Shown: positions 9,278-18,722, counted from the stretch's first letter. The stretch: DNA of 37,391 nt from Parabacteroides sp. (GCA_020860905.1 JAJBTJ010000279.1:1-37391), one strand, 5' to 3'. A program made the numbers and translations. The notes: a model not told the origin generated them from the sequence alone.

Positions 9278-10936
9278 TTATTCGTAAATCAGTTCGAAAT
9301 CGTCGAGCCACAAGGTGCTGCCGTCGCCGCCGGTGAAATAATCGCCGTACTTGCTGGCCGAAGCCACTACGATAAGGTAAGTGGGTTTGCGGGTAAGCGA
9401 GCGGTAGTCAAGGTTCAACTTGAACTCCGTCCAGTTACTTACCGTTTTATCTATTACCATTTCCTGGTAAGCGATAATATGGGGGTCGTCTTTATCGAAT
9501 AACTCCAACGTTTTGGTTTTAATGCGAACCGGCGAATCCCAGTCGCCTACCGCAACATAGATTATCGCTTTATCGTTCATCCCTTTCTGGGCATCTTCAA
9601 TAGAAGAAGGTAATTTCCCAACCGACGAAATAGGGATGGAAGTATACTTAAACCATCCTTTCAAAGCAGAAGGACGCACAGTAAACGGACGACCGAAATC
9701 TAACTCGCCATCCATACCGTCTGTTTTAATATACTTTCCGGCAAATAAGTTTCCTGCAGCAAACTTAATTACTACATTTTCCGATTTTAAGCGAGCAGAA
9801 CGTTTCCCTTCGTGATAATCGGTTTCCTCGAACAAAGTAACATTTACTCCACCAATTACAGACCCCCAATTGCCAGTATCCCAGAACATCTCTTCTCCTT
9901 CGCCATGTACCGCCCATGCTACTTTAGAAGCAACCCCATCTCGTTTATACTCCGACCAGTTCTCGAATCCCGAATTCGGCAACTGCAAAACGGTGTCGGT
10001 AGTAAAAGAGGAAAGACCGAAATCCTGGGTTCCTATCGTTGCCTGATACTCGTAGGTAGTGGCAGGCGACAAATGGCGCAAAAGCGCATAAAAATTTCCG
10101 TCTTCCGAGAAGGTTATTTCATCGTCGAATACCTGGTCCCAGTCTGTTTCACCTTCTTTCCGGTACTTGATGTCGATAGCCGTTCCTTCTTTCGCCACGC
10201 TACTTATATAGGCGCGCCGCGACCAAGGCGTTACGGTTAACAACGTTCCCTGGAAATAAGTTACGCTTACAATCCAGGTTTCCGACTGGCCGAAAGCGGT
10301 AACCGTAAATTCGCGCGGACGCCGGAAATCGGTTACAGTAACCGGGTCGGGTTGTGTGGTAGCGACGGAACTGCCTAATTGCAACTGCTCGATTACGAGA
10401 TTTTTCAAATCTGTATTTTTCTCTACATACACGATTACGGTACGGTTCGACTCATCCACTATCGGATTGCTTACCTGCACGTCTTTCCCGTCGACCGAAC
10501 GAAGTTTAAAAATTCGCTTAATGTCATGCTTCGCCGTAACTTTCCAGGGATAATCCTGATACGTGTGTAAAACAAATTGTACCGGCTGGCTCATATCCAT
10601 ACGGGTATTGGCCGTACCGGGCAAACTGTCGACCGATACGAAGCCGGTATCCGGGAAGTTTATAAAGTCTTCGCAAGCCGCTTCGTCGGGTATCACCTTC
10701 GCACTGTCGGAAACCACTAATTTCGTTACCGTTACTTTCCTCAAATCGATGGTATCGTCTACCAGTACGGTAACTTCGCGCGTATCTTTCCGGATAGTAG
10801 ACGAAACGAAACCGGTAAGTTCGATTTCCTGTATTTCGGCTTTGATTACCGGATAGAGAACGTCGTTGGCAATACATCCCGTAAGGAATGCCAACGTGCA
10901 TGTTATGATAGAATGTATGTAATTGCTATATTTCAT
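9278..10936 (-). CDS. PCMD-domain surface lipoprotein (552 aa)
   Basis: Exported lipoprotein with lipobox FLTGC (Cys21). Two successive beta modules follow: residues about 32-140 (EIQEIELTGFVSS, VTVLVDDTIDLRKVTVTKL) and 140-225 (VIVYVEKNTDLKNLVIEQL), resembling DUF5018-type Bacteroidetes repeats. A fibronectin-III-like strand set (PATTYEYQATI) precedes a C-terminal PCMD domain starting at LPNSGFENW (about 320) and ending LWLDDFELIYE. PCMD (putative carbohydrate metabolism domain) has a jelly-roll fold suggesting glycan binding, but its ligand is unknown. This is the only PCMD protein of the operon without DUF4493. It is the last gene of the six-gene operon, 9 bp after the beta-barrel gene. 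Confidence 0.88.
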   Translation of the reverse strand: MKYSNYIHSIITCTLAFLTGCIANDVLYPVIKAEIQEIELTGFVSSTIRKDTREVTVLVDDTIDLRKVTVTKLVVSDSAKVIPDEAACEDFINFPDTGFVSVDSLPGTANTRMDMSQPVQFVLHTYQDYPWKVTAKHDIKRIFKLRSVDGKDVQVSNPIVDESNRTVIVYVEKNTDLKNLVIEQLQLGSSVATTQPDPVTVTDFRRPREFTVTAFGQSETWIVSVTYFQGTLLTVTPWSRRAYISSVAKEGTAIDIKYRKEGETDWDQVFDDEITFSEDGNFYALLRHLSPATTYEYQATIGTQDFGLSSFTTDTVLQLPNSGFENWSEYKRDGVASKVAWAVHGEGEEMFWDTGNWGSVIGGVNVTLFEETDYHEGKRSARLKSENVVIKFAAGNLFAGKYIKTDGMDGELDFGRPFTVRPSALKGWFKYTSIPISSVGKLPSSIEDAQKGMNDKAIIYVAVGDWDSPVRIKTKTLELFDKDDPHIIAYQEMVIDKTVSNWTEFKLNLDYRSLTRKPTYLIVVASASKYGDYFTGGDGSTLWLDDFELIYE

Positions 10937-10945
10937 TTATTATCC

Positions 10946-11680
10946 TCACAAATAAAAAGTAATGCCCAGGCTAATCGACAACAGATTAATCTGGAAATTG
11001 GCGCCACTGCTGGTACGCTTGCCCGTTTCCACCTGGTTGGTTTTCTGGTCGTACCATTTGAAATCGAGCCCTAACACATCGACAGCAGCTTCTACCGCCG
11101 TATAATCGTTAATAAAACAAGTAATGCCGGGAGCTAACCCGAAATTCAGGTTTTGCTTAATCTGGTGCGTACCTTTCAAATCGTCGCCGGTACCGTCTTC
11201 CACCCGGCTTTGTCCGTAACCGTAGGTCATGCGCCCTTCGCTAAAGAGCCCGAAGCGTTTGCTGTCGCCCAGGTTGAGGTAGGTACGGATAAAAAAAGCG
11301 CCGGATACGGTATGCGACTTGTCTTTGTAATCCGACAAATCGAAGTTCAAATCATCCCCCAGATTCAGCGATAAATTGCCCAAATCGGTAACACTCCGCG
11401 AATAGGCCAACCTGCCGCCGATGGCTACGTTATCGCGGATAAAATAGCTTACCACGGGTGATACTTTGAAAGTATATCCTACGCTATTAATATCGTCGAT
11501 TACCAACCATTTGAAATTATCGTCGGTATGTTCGGAGTATGAAAAAGAGGCTCCGCACATCCATTGGCCTTTGGGTATAAATGTTTTCTGCTCTATTCCT
11601 CTGTCGAATTTGGTTCCCTTGGCTGCTACCGGCAGTACACCTGCCAATAACAGCGCCATTCCTAAAATTATATGCTTCAT
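10946..11680 (-). CDS. Small outer-membrane beta-barrel protein
   Basis: 244 residues with a signal peptide (MALLLAGVLPVAA, cleavage near residue 20) and alternating hydrophobic/polar strands, for example GYTFKVSPVVSYFIRDNVAIGGRLAYSRS and NLNFGLAPGITCFINDYTAVEAAVDVLGL. It ends in LLSISLGITFYL, a typical terminal strand of an OmpX/opacity-like barrel. It is embedded between two PCMD lipoprotein genes with 6-bp and 9-bp gaps, so it is co-expressed with them. It may be the outer-membrane partner or anchor for the lipoproteins, an inference from context only. No catalytic motif is visible. Confidence 0.85.
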   Translation of the reverse strand: MKHIILGMALLLAGVLPVAAKGTKFDRGIEQKTFIPKGQWMCGASFSYSEHTDDNFKWLVIDDINSVGYTFKVSPVVSYFIRDNVAIGGRLAYSRSVTDLGNLSLNLGDDLNFDLSDYKDKSHTVSGAFFIRTYLNLGDSKRFGLFSEGRMTYGYGQSRVEDGTGDDLKGTHQIKQNLNFGLAPGITCFINDYTAVEAAVDVLGLDFKWYDQKTNQVETGKRTSSGANFQINLLSISLGITFYL

Positions 11681-11686
11681 TGTTTG

Positions 11687-13900
11687 CTAATTGTTCGTGT
11701 TTGCGGGTTGCCGGCCTTCCAAGGATGTGCCGACAAAAGAGGCCGGGTTATAATCGTATTCCAATTCACAATCATCGACATATAACACACTGTTCGTACT
11801 ACCGGTAAAATAATCACCGTATTTGCTTGCCGTCATCACAATTAAAATATAAGTAGGTTTAGTATCAAGACCACTTTCTTTATATTTAATATCAATATCA
11901 AATTCAGTATATTGGTCGACACTGGTTGCAGTAAAAAATTCACCAAATCCTATTGCTTTTGATTTATCTACAAAAGTACCCTCTTTCGTATTCACTTGAA
12001 AACGGCTTGTCCAATCATTAAAAAAAGCTACATAAATATGGCAAGTATCAGGAACTTTTTTCGATACATAGTCCAATTCTGAATAATCAATACTTCCGGA
12101 AGTATATTTATACCATCCTTTCAACTTGGTAGGACGACCACCGTTAAAGGGTTGTCCCATATTAATTTTAGCACCGCTCATACCGAGAACTTCATCAAAT
12201 ACTCCCGAATAAAGATTACCTGCTGCAAATTTACCAAGTGGACCGCCTACTCCTACATATTGAGATTTTAAATATGCAGCTTTTCCTGTACCTGTACGGG
12301 TATCACTTGTTTCATCAGTCGGCGTTCTACTACCTAATTTAGCTCCTGTATTTCCTGAATCCCAATAAATTTCAGAAGTTTTATTGGGATATTTTACAGA
12401 GCCCGAATACCAATCATCAAACCCTAAATTCGGCACAAACGGATTCCCGTTTTCATCCGCATTGGCAAAATCGGTAGTAAATTCTACCATATTTCCCTCG
12501 ATACGTCCGCTACTTCCCTCCATATCATTGTTAGAGAATCCGTAGTAAACATATTTGGTATGCGGTTTCAGGTTATTCACTAAGCACCCGAACGAATTAT
12601 CGGCGTTTTTGGAAGAAACGGCTATTTCCGTCCATTCTGTTGCATCCGCTTCTTTATATTTGAAACCCAAATCCGTTTGGTTGTCGGTTACGGCGCTAAA
12701 CCGGGCAAAAGTAGTCCATACGGAAGCCGGCGTCATTTCGGCCGTGAATACACCCGCATTCGGTTTCACTTGGTAACTGAAAGTCACTGTTTTTTCCTGG
12801 TGCATCTTATCCAATACGATAAACGAAAATGTATGTACCTGAATCCGATCGTCGTAAGGTACCAACGTATTCGCCATCGCGGTTAAATCGAATGTAAGGG
12901 TATCCGTTGCATCTTTTACCGTTGCTGGTACGAGGAAAGAAATCTCCTCCAGCAAAGCCTGTTCCACAGCACCGAGATTAACCAAATCAAAAGACGTAAT
13001 TCCTTTTGCATTCAACGAATCCGACTGAACCGATACACGAAAAGTTTCAACGCCGTTCGGAGCAATTACTTTTACCCGGTTTTCCGTAGCTTCTCCCGAT
13101 TTCACAACAAGCGAATGGTCATCGGCAAAACCTTCCAAGCGGAAAACAGGTACCTGCATTTTTTCCAAGTCGTCGGCTACAATCGGAATCCTGATCAAAA
13201 TCATATCCGCATCTTCATCCACCGTTATATCGAAATTACCGCCGGCATTATTGCTTCCGTCTCCTTCTTCCAAAGTAAATTTCAAATTGTAATGCGTTTT
13301 TTCCTCGATATTGGAAAAAACCCGTTTCAATTCGAACGTCCGGCCATCAGTATTCGTGAGGCTCAACCAAGCTGTTAACTTCTCGGCGGCAAAATAACCG
13401 CCTCGCGTTTCGCCTTTCTGATAAGTTAACGAACCGGACGAATTACTTACCGTAGCGGTATATTCGGGGAAATAGGTTTTAAACGATTCGCTGTAATCTA
13501 CCGTTACCTTAGTATTGGCTATTTTACAAATCACCTGCAAATCGCTTACCTGCCCGGCAACAATCCGGCATTGTTCCTTACCGTAAAAAAACGGAGTTTC
13601 CCAGGCTGCCGAATCCTGTTTGCCGGAAGTAACGATAACCGTATAGACGCCTGCTTCGAGTTCGATGCGGTCGTTCTGTGCCGGGTCGAAACCGGTTAGT
13701 TGCTTCACCGGGTTCTCCGATGCATCCAAAATCGTTACATCCAACGATACCGCATCGGAAGATTTGGTTTGCAAGGTTACGTCGTTTTCCACTCCCAGTT
13801 GCAAATAGCCCCGGTTTGTCAACGCTTTGTCATCGTTCGTACAGCCAGCCAAAGCGACCAAACTCCCTATAACTATCAAATAACCTATTATCTTTTTCAT
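11687..13900 (-). CDS. DUF4493 plus PCMD surface lipoprotein (737 aa)
   Basis: Lipobox LVALAGC puts the lipidated Cys at 20. Residues about 30-220 are a DUF4493 domain with the hallmarks LEAGVYTVIV, PFFYGKEQCRI and a C-x-I/L-AN-x-x-V strand. A middle module (about 260-390) contains APNGVETFRV and a VHTFSFIVLD strand, also seen in the 421- and 890-residue proteins. A fibronectin-like segment (about 390-465, KPHTKYVYYGFS) leads to a PCMD domain starting VPNLGFDDW and ending LYVDDCELEYDY, then a short polar tail. Its ATG overlaps the stop of the 421-aa gene (ATGA). The PCMD-coding part, about 11800-12490, is much more AT-rich than the rest. Function unknown; surface glycan or protein binding is plausible. 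Confidence 0.88.
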   Translation of the reverse strand: MKKIIGYLIVIGSLVALAGCTNDDKALTNRGYLQLGVENDVTLQTKSSDAVSLDVTILDASENPVKQLTGFDPAQNDRIELEAGVYTVIVTSGKQDSAAWETPFFYGKEQCRIVAGQVSDLQVICKIANTKVTVDYSESFKTYFPEYTATVSNSSGSLTYQKGETRGGYFAAEKLTAWLSLTNTDGRTFELKRVFSNIEEKTHYNLKFTLEEGDGSNNAGGNFDITVDEDADMILIRIPIVADDLEKMQVPVFRLEGFADDHSLVVKSGEATENRVKVIAPNGVETFRVSVQSDSLNAKGITSFDLVNLGAVEQALLEEISFLVPATVKDATDTLTFDLTAMANTLVPYDDRIQVHTFSFIVLDKMHQEKTVTFSYQVKPNAGVFTAEMTPASVWTTFARFSAVTDNQTDLGFKYKEADATEWTEIAVSSKNADNSFGCLVNNLKPHTKYVYYGFSNNDMEGSSGRIEGNMVEFTTDFANADENGNPFVPNLGFDDWYSGSVKYPNKTSEIYWDSGNTGAKLGSRTPTDETSDTRTGTGKAAYLKSQYVGVGGPLGKFAAGNLYSGVFDEVLGMSGAKINMGQPFNGGRPTKLKGWYKYTSGSIDYSELDYVSKKVPDTCHIYVAFFNDWTSRFQVNTKEGTFVDKSKAIGFGEFFTATSVDQYTEFDIDIKYKESGLDTKPTYILIVMTASKYGDYFTGSTNSVLYVDDCELEYDYNPASFVGTSLEGRQPANTNN

Positions 13901-15162
13901 TCTTCGTTTATCGCCTTAATCGTTAATGTTTTGCTATTTTTTGTTCCGTTCCGGTCGTCAACAGCAATAGTAAACGTATGGGTACCAGGGAAATTAATCA
14001 GCAATTCCATGAAACTACTTACATCGAACCGGATGGTCTTTTGTCCGGCTTTTACCGCATCCAACAGCCCTGACTGCATATCATTGAGATGTAACATATC
14101 GAAAGGATTCCCTATATCAGCTACGGCACTCATAAATCCTGCATCAGTCGAATTGATATTCACTTTCATAGCAGACACACCGGTAGGCAGTTCAATATTG
14201 ATTACCACCTTCGTATCTTTAGCATTCGCCGAAGTGAGTATCACCGGCTTATCCAAATCGAATCCATCGCCTTCAATACTCGGTTTAGTAAGGGTATCTC
14301 CCCCTTCCTCATCTCCGCCGGAAACGATATTCGACGGGATTTCTATTACATATTCCCGTTCAACCAGGCTAACGTCGATTTTGATAAGGGGACGTTCCGC
14401 TTCACCGGTACCTCCACCGGGAATATCGGGCACCTCCGGTTCGGAAGGTTTAACGATGTCGAGGGCTACCACTACGTTATTGTAGTCTTTTACTTTTGGA
14501 TCGTTATATAAGTCGCAGTAATAATTTACGTCTTCACCGTTTTTGGTAGTGGCGCGCAACGTAAAATCCAACTGGTCGGTAGTTTTGAAATAAGGAGTCC
14601 GGTTTTCGCCGGCATGTGCAGTGAGTACACCTATTCCGTTCGTCATCACAATATCGTAATCGTCGAGAAAATAGTCAGCGAATTCTTCCGAGAAGAAAAG
14701 AGAAACTTTTTTGTTATCCAACACACAAGGAGTAACCACATCGGCTACTTCCAACGGATTTACGACGCATTTTTCCTCGCCTTTATAATAAGGAGCATCG
14801 AAAGCGGCATTTTTCAGTTCGCCTTTCGAAGCAACGATTTGATAATTACCGGCAGGCAGGCGTAACTCCTCTATATCGGCAAACGAATCGTATTCGTTTA
14901 CGACCTTGCCATCCTCATCTAACACTTGTACGGCAAAATCGTTCACATCCAACTCTTCGTCGGTGGCTTTCGTGGTATTCCCCACTACCGATTTTTCTTT
15001 TTGCGGGTCGAGCTTGAGGTTGATTACGCCCAACTGGTTCGGGTCGACTTCCTGGTTGCTTCCGGGAACTTTGGTTTTTCCGGTGAGGTCGTCTTTCATT
15101 TCACAAGCGGCTAAAAGCACCAGCAAGCCCGCTAATAAAGTATATAAGGGATATTTTTTCAT
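13897..15162 (-). CDS. DUF4493 surface lipoprotein (421 aa)
   Basis: Lipobox LLAAC gives lipidation at Cys20. A DUF4493 domain (about 40-240) is recognisable by LRLPAGNYQIVASKG, PYYKGEEKCVV and CVLDNKKVSLFFSEEF. A Pro/Gly/Glu-rich linker (PSEPEVPDIPGGGTG) follows and then a middle module (about 300-421) with ELPTGVSAMKVNI and a terminal THTFTIAVDD strand, similar to the 737- and 890-aa proteins. There is no PCMD domain, so this protein stops where the larger ones continue. The last codons overlap the next gene by 4 bp (ATGA), which implies translational coupling. The ligand is unknown. Confidence 0.86.
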   Translation of the reverse strand: MKKYPLYTLLAGLLVLLAACEMKDDLTGKTKVPGSNQEVDPNQLGVINLKLDPQKEKSVVGNTTKATDEELDVNDFAVQVLDEDGKVVNEYDSFADIEELRLPAGNYQIVASKGELKNAAFDAPYYKGEEKCVVNPLEVADVVTPCVLDNKKVSLFFSEEFADYFLDDYDIVMTNGIGVLTAHAGENRTPYFKTTDQLDFTLRATTKNGEDVNYYCDLYNDPKVKDYNNVVVALDIVKPSEPEVPDIPGGGTGEAERPLIKIDVSLVEREYVIEIPSNIVSGGDEEGGDTLTKPSIEGDGFDLDKPVILTSANAKDTKVVINIELPTGVSAMKVNINSTDAGFMSAVADIGNPFDMLHLNDMQSGLLDAVKAGQKTIRFDVSSFMELLINFPGTHTFTIAVDDRNGTKNSKTLTIKAINEE

Positions 15163-15177
15163 TGTTTCCGTAATTTG

Positions 15178-15945
15178 TTAATGAGCAACTTGGGTAGATG
15201 GAACTTCGCCGGTAAACTGAATTACATAGTACTCGCCGACATGCGGTATTTCCTTTCCGTTAAGAATATAATACGTTCGTTCCGGATAAGGCGCATCCGC
15301 CTTTTGCGACTGTACGGTTACCAGCATTTTCATCGATTCGCCTACCCGGTCGAAATAAGCTATTTTTCCTTTGGTATCTTTCGTAAAAGTGACTTTTCCG
15401 CCGGCGCAGTTATCGACCGTAATGGAGTAGTTATCTTTAAAAAGAATATCGAAGAAAGCATCGAACCGGATATCGACGGCGACACTGGCAAATTTACAAA
15501 CCACGTTTTCTACGGTGGTAACCGTTTTATCCAGGAGAACAAAAGAACGTTCCCCCATAAAATACGGAACGTCGAAGCCACCGTTTACCGGCTCGCTCGA
15601 ATAGGCGCGAAGGGTATACTTCCCGACCGGCAGGATAACCATCGGTTGGCTGCCTTCCTTGAGTTCGCGGTAAGAATCGAATTTTTTCACTACTTCGCCG
15701 GCCTCGTTCCGTATTTCGACGATAAAGTTATTTACATCCATCCCGAAACTTTTGGTGGTTGTAATTACAGGAATACTGGATTCGTCGACAGTAGCAACGC
15801 TACGGATACTCAAGCCGCCCATCCCTTCGGGAATCGACTGTTCGCCGGTCACATCCCCGCTGATTATATCCTCGCTTTGGCACGATACGGCCAACAGGCT
15901 GAAGATACCTAACAGTAAAAAAGAGAATTTATAAATCGATTTCAT
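15178..15945 (-). CDS. Single-domain DUF4493 surface lipoprotein (255 aa)
   Basis: Lipobox LLAVSC puts the lipidated Cys at 22. The rest is one DUF4493 domain: LPVGKYTLRAYSS, PYFMGERSFVL, VVCKFASVAVDIRFDAFF and a final strand ending YYVIQFTGEVPS. It is the simplest member of the operon's series and lacks both the middle module and PCMD. It begins 2 bp after the stop of the 890-aa gene, so translation is probably coupled. Its small size would suit a structural or capping subunit, but that is only inference. Confidence 0.86.
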   Translation of the reverse strand: MKSIYKFSFLLLGIFSLLAVSCQSEDIISGDVTGEQSIPEGMGGLSIRSVATVDESSIPVITTTKSFGMDVNNFIVEIRNEAGEVVKKFDSYRELKEGSQPMVILPVGKYTLRAYSSEPVNGGFDVPYFMGERSFVLLDKTVTTVENVVCKFASVAVDIRFDAFFDILFKDNYSITVDNCAGGKVTFTKDTKGKIAYFDRVGESMKMLVTVQSQKADAPYPERTYYILNGKEIPHVGEYYVIQFTGEVPSTQVAH

Positions 15946-15947
15946 TG

Positions 15948-18620
15948 TTATTCGTAGATTAGTTCGACATCGTCGATATAGAGTTTACTTCCGACGTATT
16001 CACTGTCACTCAGATTTGATCCTGGAGGGCCATCTGTATTATCTTTATTTACGCTCCAGCAATCTTTATTTGCAGAAGATTTAAATCGAATATACATCGA
16101 AACAGCTTTTCTATCAGGATAAGTGAGATTTACCGTTTGTAATGTCCAATCAGCCGTTGAAGTTCCTGTTACATTTTCTATAGCTATTATTTGTCCATCT
16201 GCATCTTTTAATCCGATTTCAGCCTCAAAATAATCATTTGGGTTCTTAGGAGTATATTTATAATGAAAGTTAAATCCGGAAGGACGCGTATCAAAAGGAA
16301 TACCGTAAATACCTCGCTGGTTTTCACTATCATAAGCACCTAAATAAAGTTCTCCCGGAGTAAAATTTGCACAGTCACCCAAATTGCCGGTAAGCACAGG
16401 AGCAGAATTACCACTCCCCCATCCAACAGTACGAATCAATGCAGCTTTTGTACCTGAATGACAATCAGAGGTCTCTGAAGTTCCCGAATTAGCGACATAG
16501 CGCGTCCACTGCCGCTTAGTAGATCCTAAAGTGGTGTTCGATGTTCCTCCATCTTTAGTAGTCAATTCATTTAATGTATCCCAACCTTTTGTATCGTCAC
16601 TATCCCATGGGAACCACTTCTGCCAATATCTATATGGGGAGCTTATTTGGCTAAGCCAATTTGGTGGGCCCGCAACTCCTCCATCATTTGACCAGTTTTC
16701 AAACCCCACATTCGGCAACGTCCCCACATTCTCCGTAGTAAACGAATACTCTTCACCTTCCTTTACACTTCTGCCGCTATTATACACCGCCCGAATCGTA
16801 TAACTCGAAACCGGATTCAATCCTTTCAGCGTATCCACCTGCACGGTCGTACCTTCCATAATCCGGCGCGCACTTGCATCCACATCTACCCAAGAGCCGC
16901 CTTCCTGCTTTTGGAATTTCAGCTTAGCCGGATTACCCACTGGCAAATCGGCACGCAATACCGCCCGTTTGGCAAATACATCGCCTTCGTTCGCCGACAT
17001 CGCCAGCGAAAACTGCGGAGCCAGCACCTTTACATTCGCCGTTTCCGTAACCGACTTCAATCCGTCCAATCCCCTTTTCGCACTTACCGTAACGGTCATG
17101 GCATATTCTTTATCGTTCGCGCCGTCCGCATCCAGGCTCTCGGTAAACGAAGCCGGCAACGTAAGGGTAGACTTCGTATTCTCCCTATTTATATCCAGCG
17201 AAGCCCCCAATTCCGACAGGTTACCTTCCGACAAACTGTACGTATTTACCGTAGTGCTGTTAGAAAAGGCGATAACCACATCCTCGAACTCACCGTCGGC
17301 TGTTAAATCGGCCACTACCGGATGTTGCAACGCATCGCCTTCCACCACCCCGTTTTCCGGGAACGGCGAAGTAAACGCGATAACAGGCGCACCCGGTACT
17401 ATCTGTACAAACAAATGCAACTTATCGGTATAATTCGTTACAGGCAAATTATCGCTGGCAAAGAAAATAAACTCGTACGGTTCGTCTCCCGGGGTAGGTT
17501 CCAACCGATTGATAGCTTCCGCCAACAATAGGCCGTTCGTTCCGGCATATCCCGCTAAATCATCCACCGGCTGGGCCAATGCAAAACCGGCCTCGCGTGC
17601 GGTTTTCATATCCTCCGGCTTCGTTAAATCCAATTTCAGCGTATCGGACGAACCTTCTACGGTGCGCCACACGTGCAATCCCCCCACTCCGGCAGGCACG
17701 CCGAATGCCACATAGGGAGCGGTAGATAAGCTGCTCTTTAGTATTTCTATTTTTTCGCCGGGAATAAAGCCGTTCGCCTCTACCGTAGGTTTATCATAGG
17801 GTTTCCACATAAAATCGGAAATCCCTTCTTCGAGTTCCAGCTCTTCCATACGGTCGTCGAGCACAATCGACAAAGCCAAGCCGTCGCCCGCTTTTCCGTC
17901 GGTCGACAATATCAGGTTAACCGACTCCTGCGGCTTCAACGCGATAGAAGGATTGGTTACCGTATACGTTTTCGCTTCCGTCCACGAAGCCCGTTTCAAC
18001 GAAACCGACACTTCCAGGTCGGTACCTTTTTTATCGGATTGCAAATAAACAGAACGGGATTCGGTTTGCGGAACCAGGAATACATCCCCCGTATAAGAAG
18101 TACGGAGCGATACCGTGCAATCGGTATACGCTTCGCGGAAATCATCGGTATATGTAATGAATAACCGGGTGTTCGCCAACGTACAGGTAACGTCGAGCGG
18201 CGTTTTCATCCCTTCCTTGATAGTAAATTCTTTCGTACCCTCGAAATACGGATTCAGGAAAGCAGCCGGAAGATTTACCCCCTTGAAAGCGCGTAAAATA
18301 TAATTACCCTCTTTCAATTCCACTTTTTCCGGAAAATCTTTGTAGAATGCGCTTTGCAGCGTGTCGGAACCTTGATATACCTGTACACGGTACTCTTTTT
18401 CGTCTAAAAAACCATCGAATTCGGTTAACGCCTTGGTAGCAATCGAACCCGTTTTCACACCGGCTGTATCGGCTGACAGATTCAATACCAAAGCTCCGGA
18501 CGGCTGCTGGATGACGGAGTTATCCGCCGTACAGCAAAATAATCCTAAACTTAAGGCTGCTATCCCGCAGGAAACTTTTCCCATTTTAGCTAACCTATAC
18601 GCCAATTTACCTTTTTTCAT
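15948..18620 (-). CDS. Large DUF4493 plus PCMD surface lipoprotein (890 aa), first gene of the operon
   Basis: The N-terminal signal ends GLFCC with candidate lipidated Cys29 or Cys30. Domains in order: DUF4493 (about 40-245; LKEGNYILRAFKG, PYFEGTKEFTI, CTLANTRLFITYTDDF), the shared middle module (about 295-410; VPAGVGGLHVW), an Ig-like module (about 415-540), a fibronectin-like module (about 545-635; NPVSSYTIRAVYNS) and PCMD from LPNVGFENW (about 640) to LYIDDVELIYE at the end. The start MKKGKLAYRL is followed by a basic n-region and hydrophobic core as expected. The PCMD-coding segment (about 15955-16700) is near 32% GC by hand count against about 50% in the preceding part. A candidate promoter lies 70-100 bp upstream. 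Confidence 0.87.
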   Translation of the reverse strand: MKKGKLAYRLAKMGKVSCGIAALSLGLFCCTADNSVIQQPSGALVLNLSADTAGVKTGSIATKALTEFDGFLDEKEYRVQVYQGSDTLQSAFYKDFPEKVELKEGNYILRAFKGVNLPAAFLNPYFEGTKEFTIKEGMKTPLDVTCTLANTRLFITYTDDFREAYTDCTVSLRTSYTGDVFLVPQTESRSVYLQSDKKGTDLEVSVSLKRASWTEAKTYTVTNPSIALKPQESVNLILSTDGKAGDGLALSIVLDDRMEELELEEGISDFMWKPYDKPTVEANGFIPGEKIEILKSSLSTAPYVAFGVPAGVGGLHVWRTVEGSSDTLKLDLTKPEDMKTAREAGFALAQPVDDLAGYAGTNGLLLAEAINRLEPTPGDEPYEFIFFASDNLPVTNYTDKLHLFVQIVPGAPVIAFTSPFPENGVVEGDALQHPVVADLTADGEFEDVVIAFSNSTTVNTYSLSEGNLSELGASLDINRENTKSTLTLPASFTESLDADGANDKEYAMTVTVSAKRGLDGLKSVTETANVKVLAPQFSLAMSANEGDVFAKRAVLRADLPVGNPAKLKFQKQEGGSWVDVDASARRIMEGTTVQVDTLKGLNPVSSYTIRAVYNSGRSVKEGEEYSFTTENVGTLPNVGFENWSNDGGVAGPPNWLSQISSPYRYWQKWFPWDSDDTKGWDTLNELTTKDGGTSNTTLGSTKRQWTRYVANSGTSETSDCHSGTKAALIRTVGWGSGNSAPVLTGNLGDCANFTPGELYLGAYDSENQRGIYGIPFDTRPSGFNFHYKYTPKNPNDYFEAEIGLKDADGQIIAIENVTGTSTADWTLQTVNLTYPDRKAVSMYIRFKSSANKDCWSVNKDNTDGPPGSNLSDSEYVGSKLYIDDVELIYE

Positions 18621-18690
18621 TTATATTACAGTACGAATTATTCTCTGAATAGCTAATCAACAATATAAAAGACCTCATTAAAAACCGATG

Positions 18691-18722
18691 CAAAATAACG
18701 ACAATCCGTTGATTCCGGCAAG
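18691..18722 (-). promoter_or_regulatory. Candidate promoter of the DUF4493/PCMD operon
   Basis: On the minus strand a -33-like CTTG is followed after exactly 20 nt by TTATTTTG, close to the Bacteroidetes -7 TAnnTTTG. The box ends about 70 bp upstream of the first gene's ATG. Confidence 0.4.
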
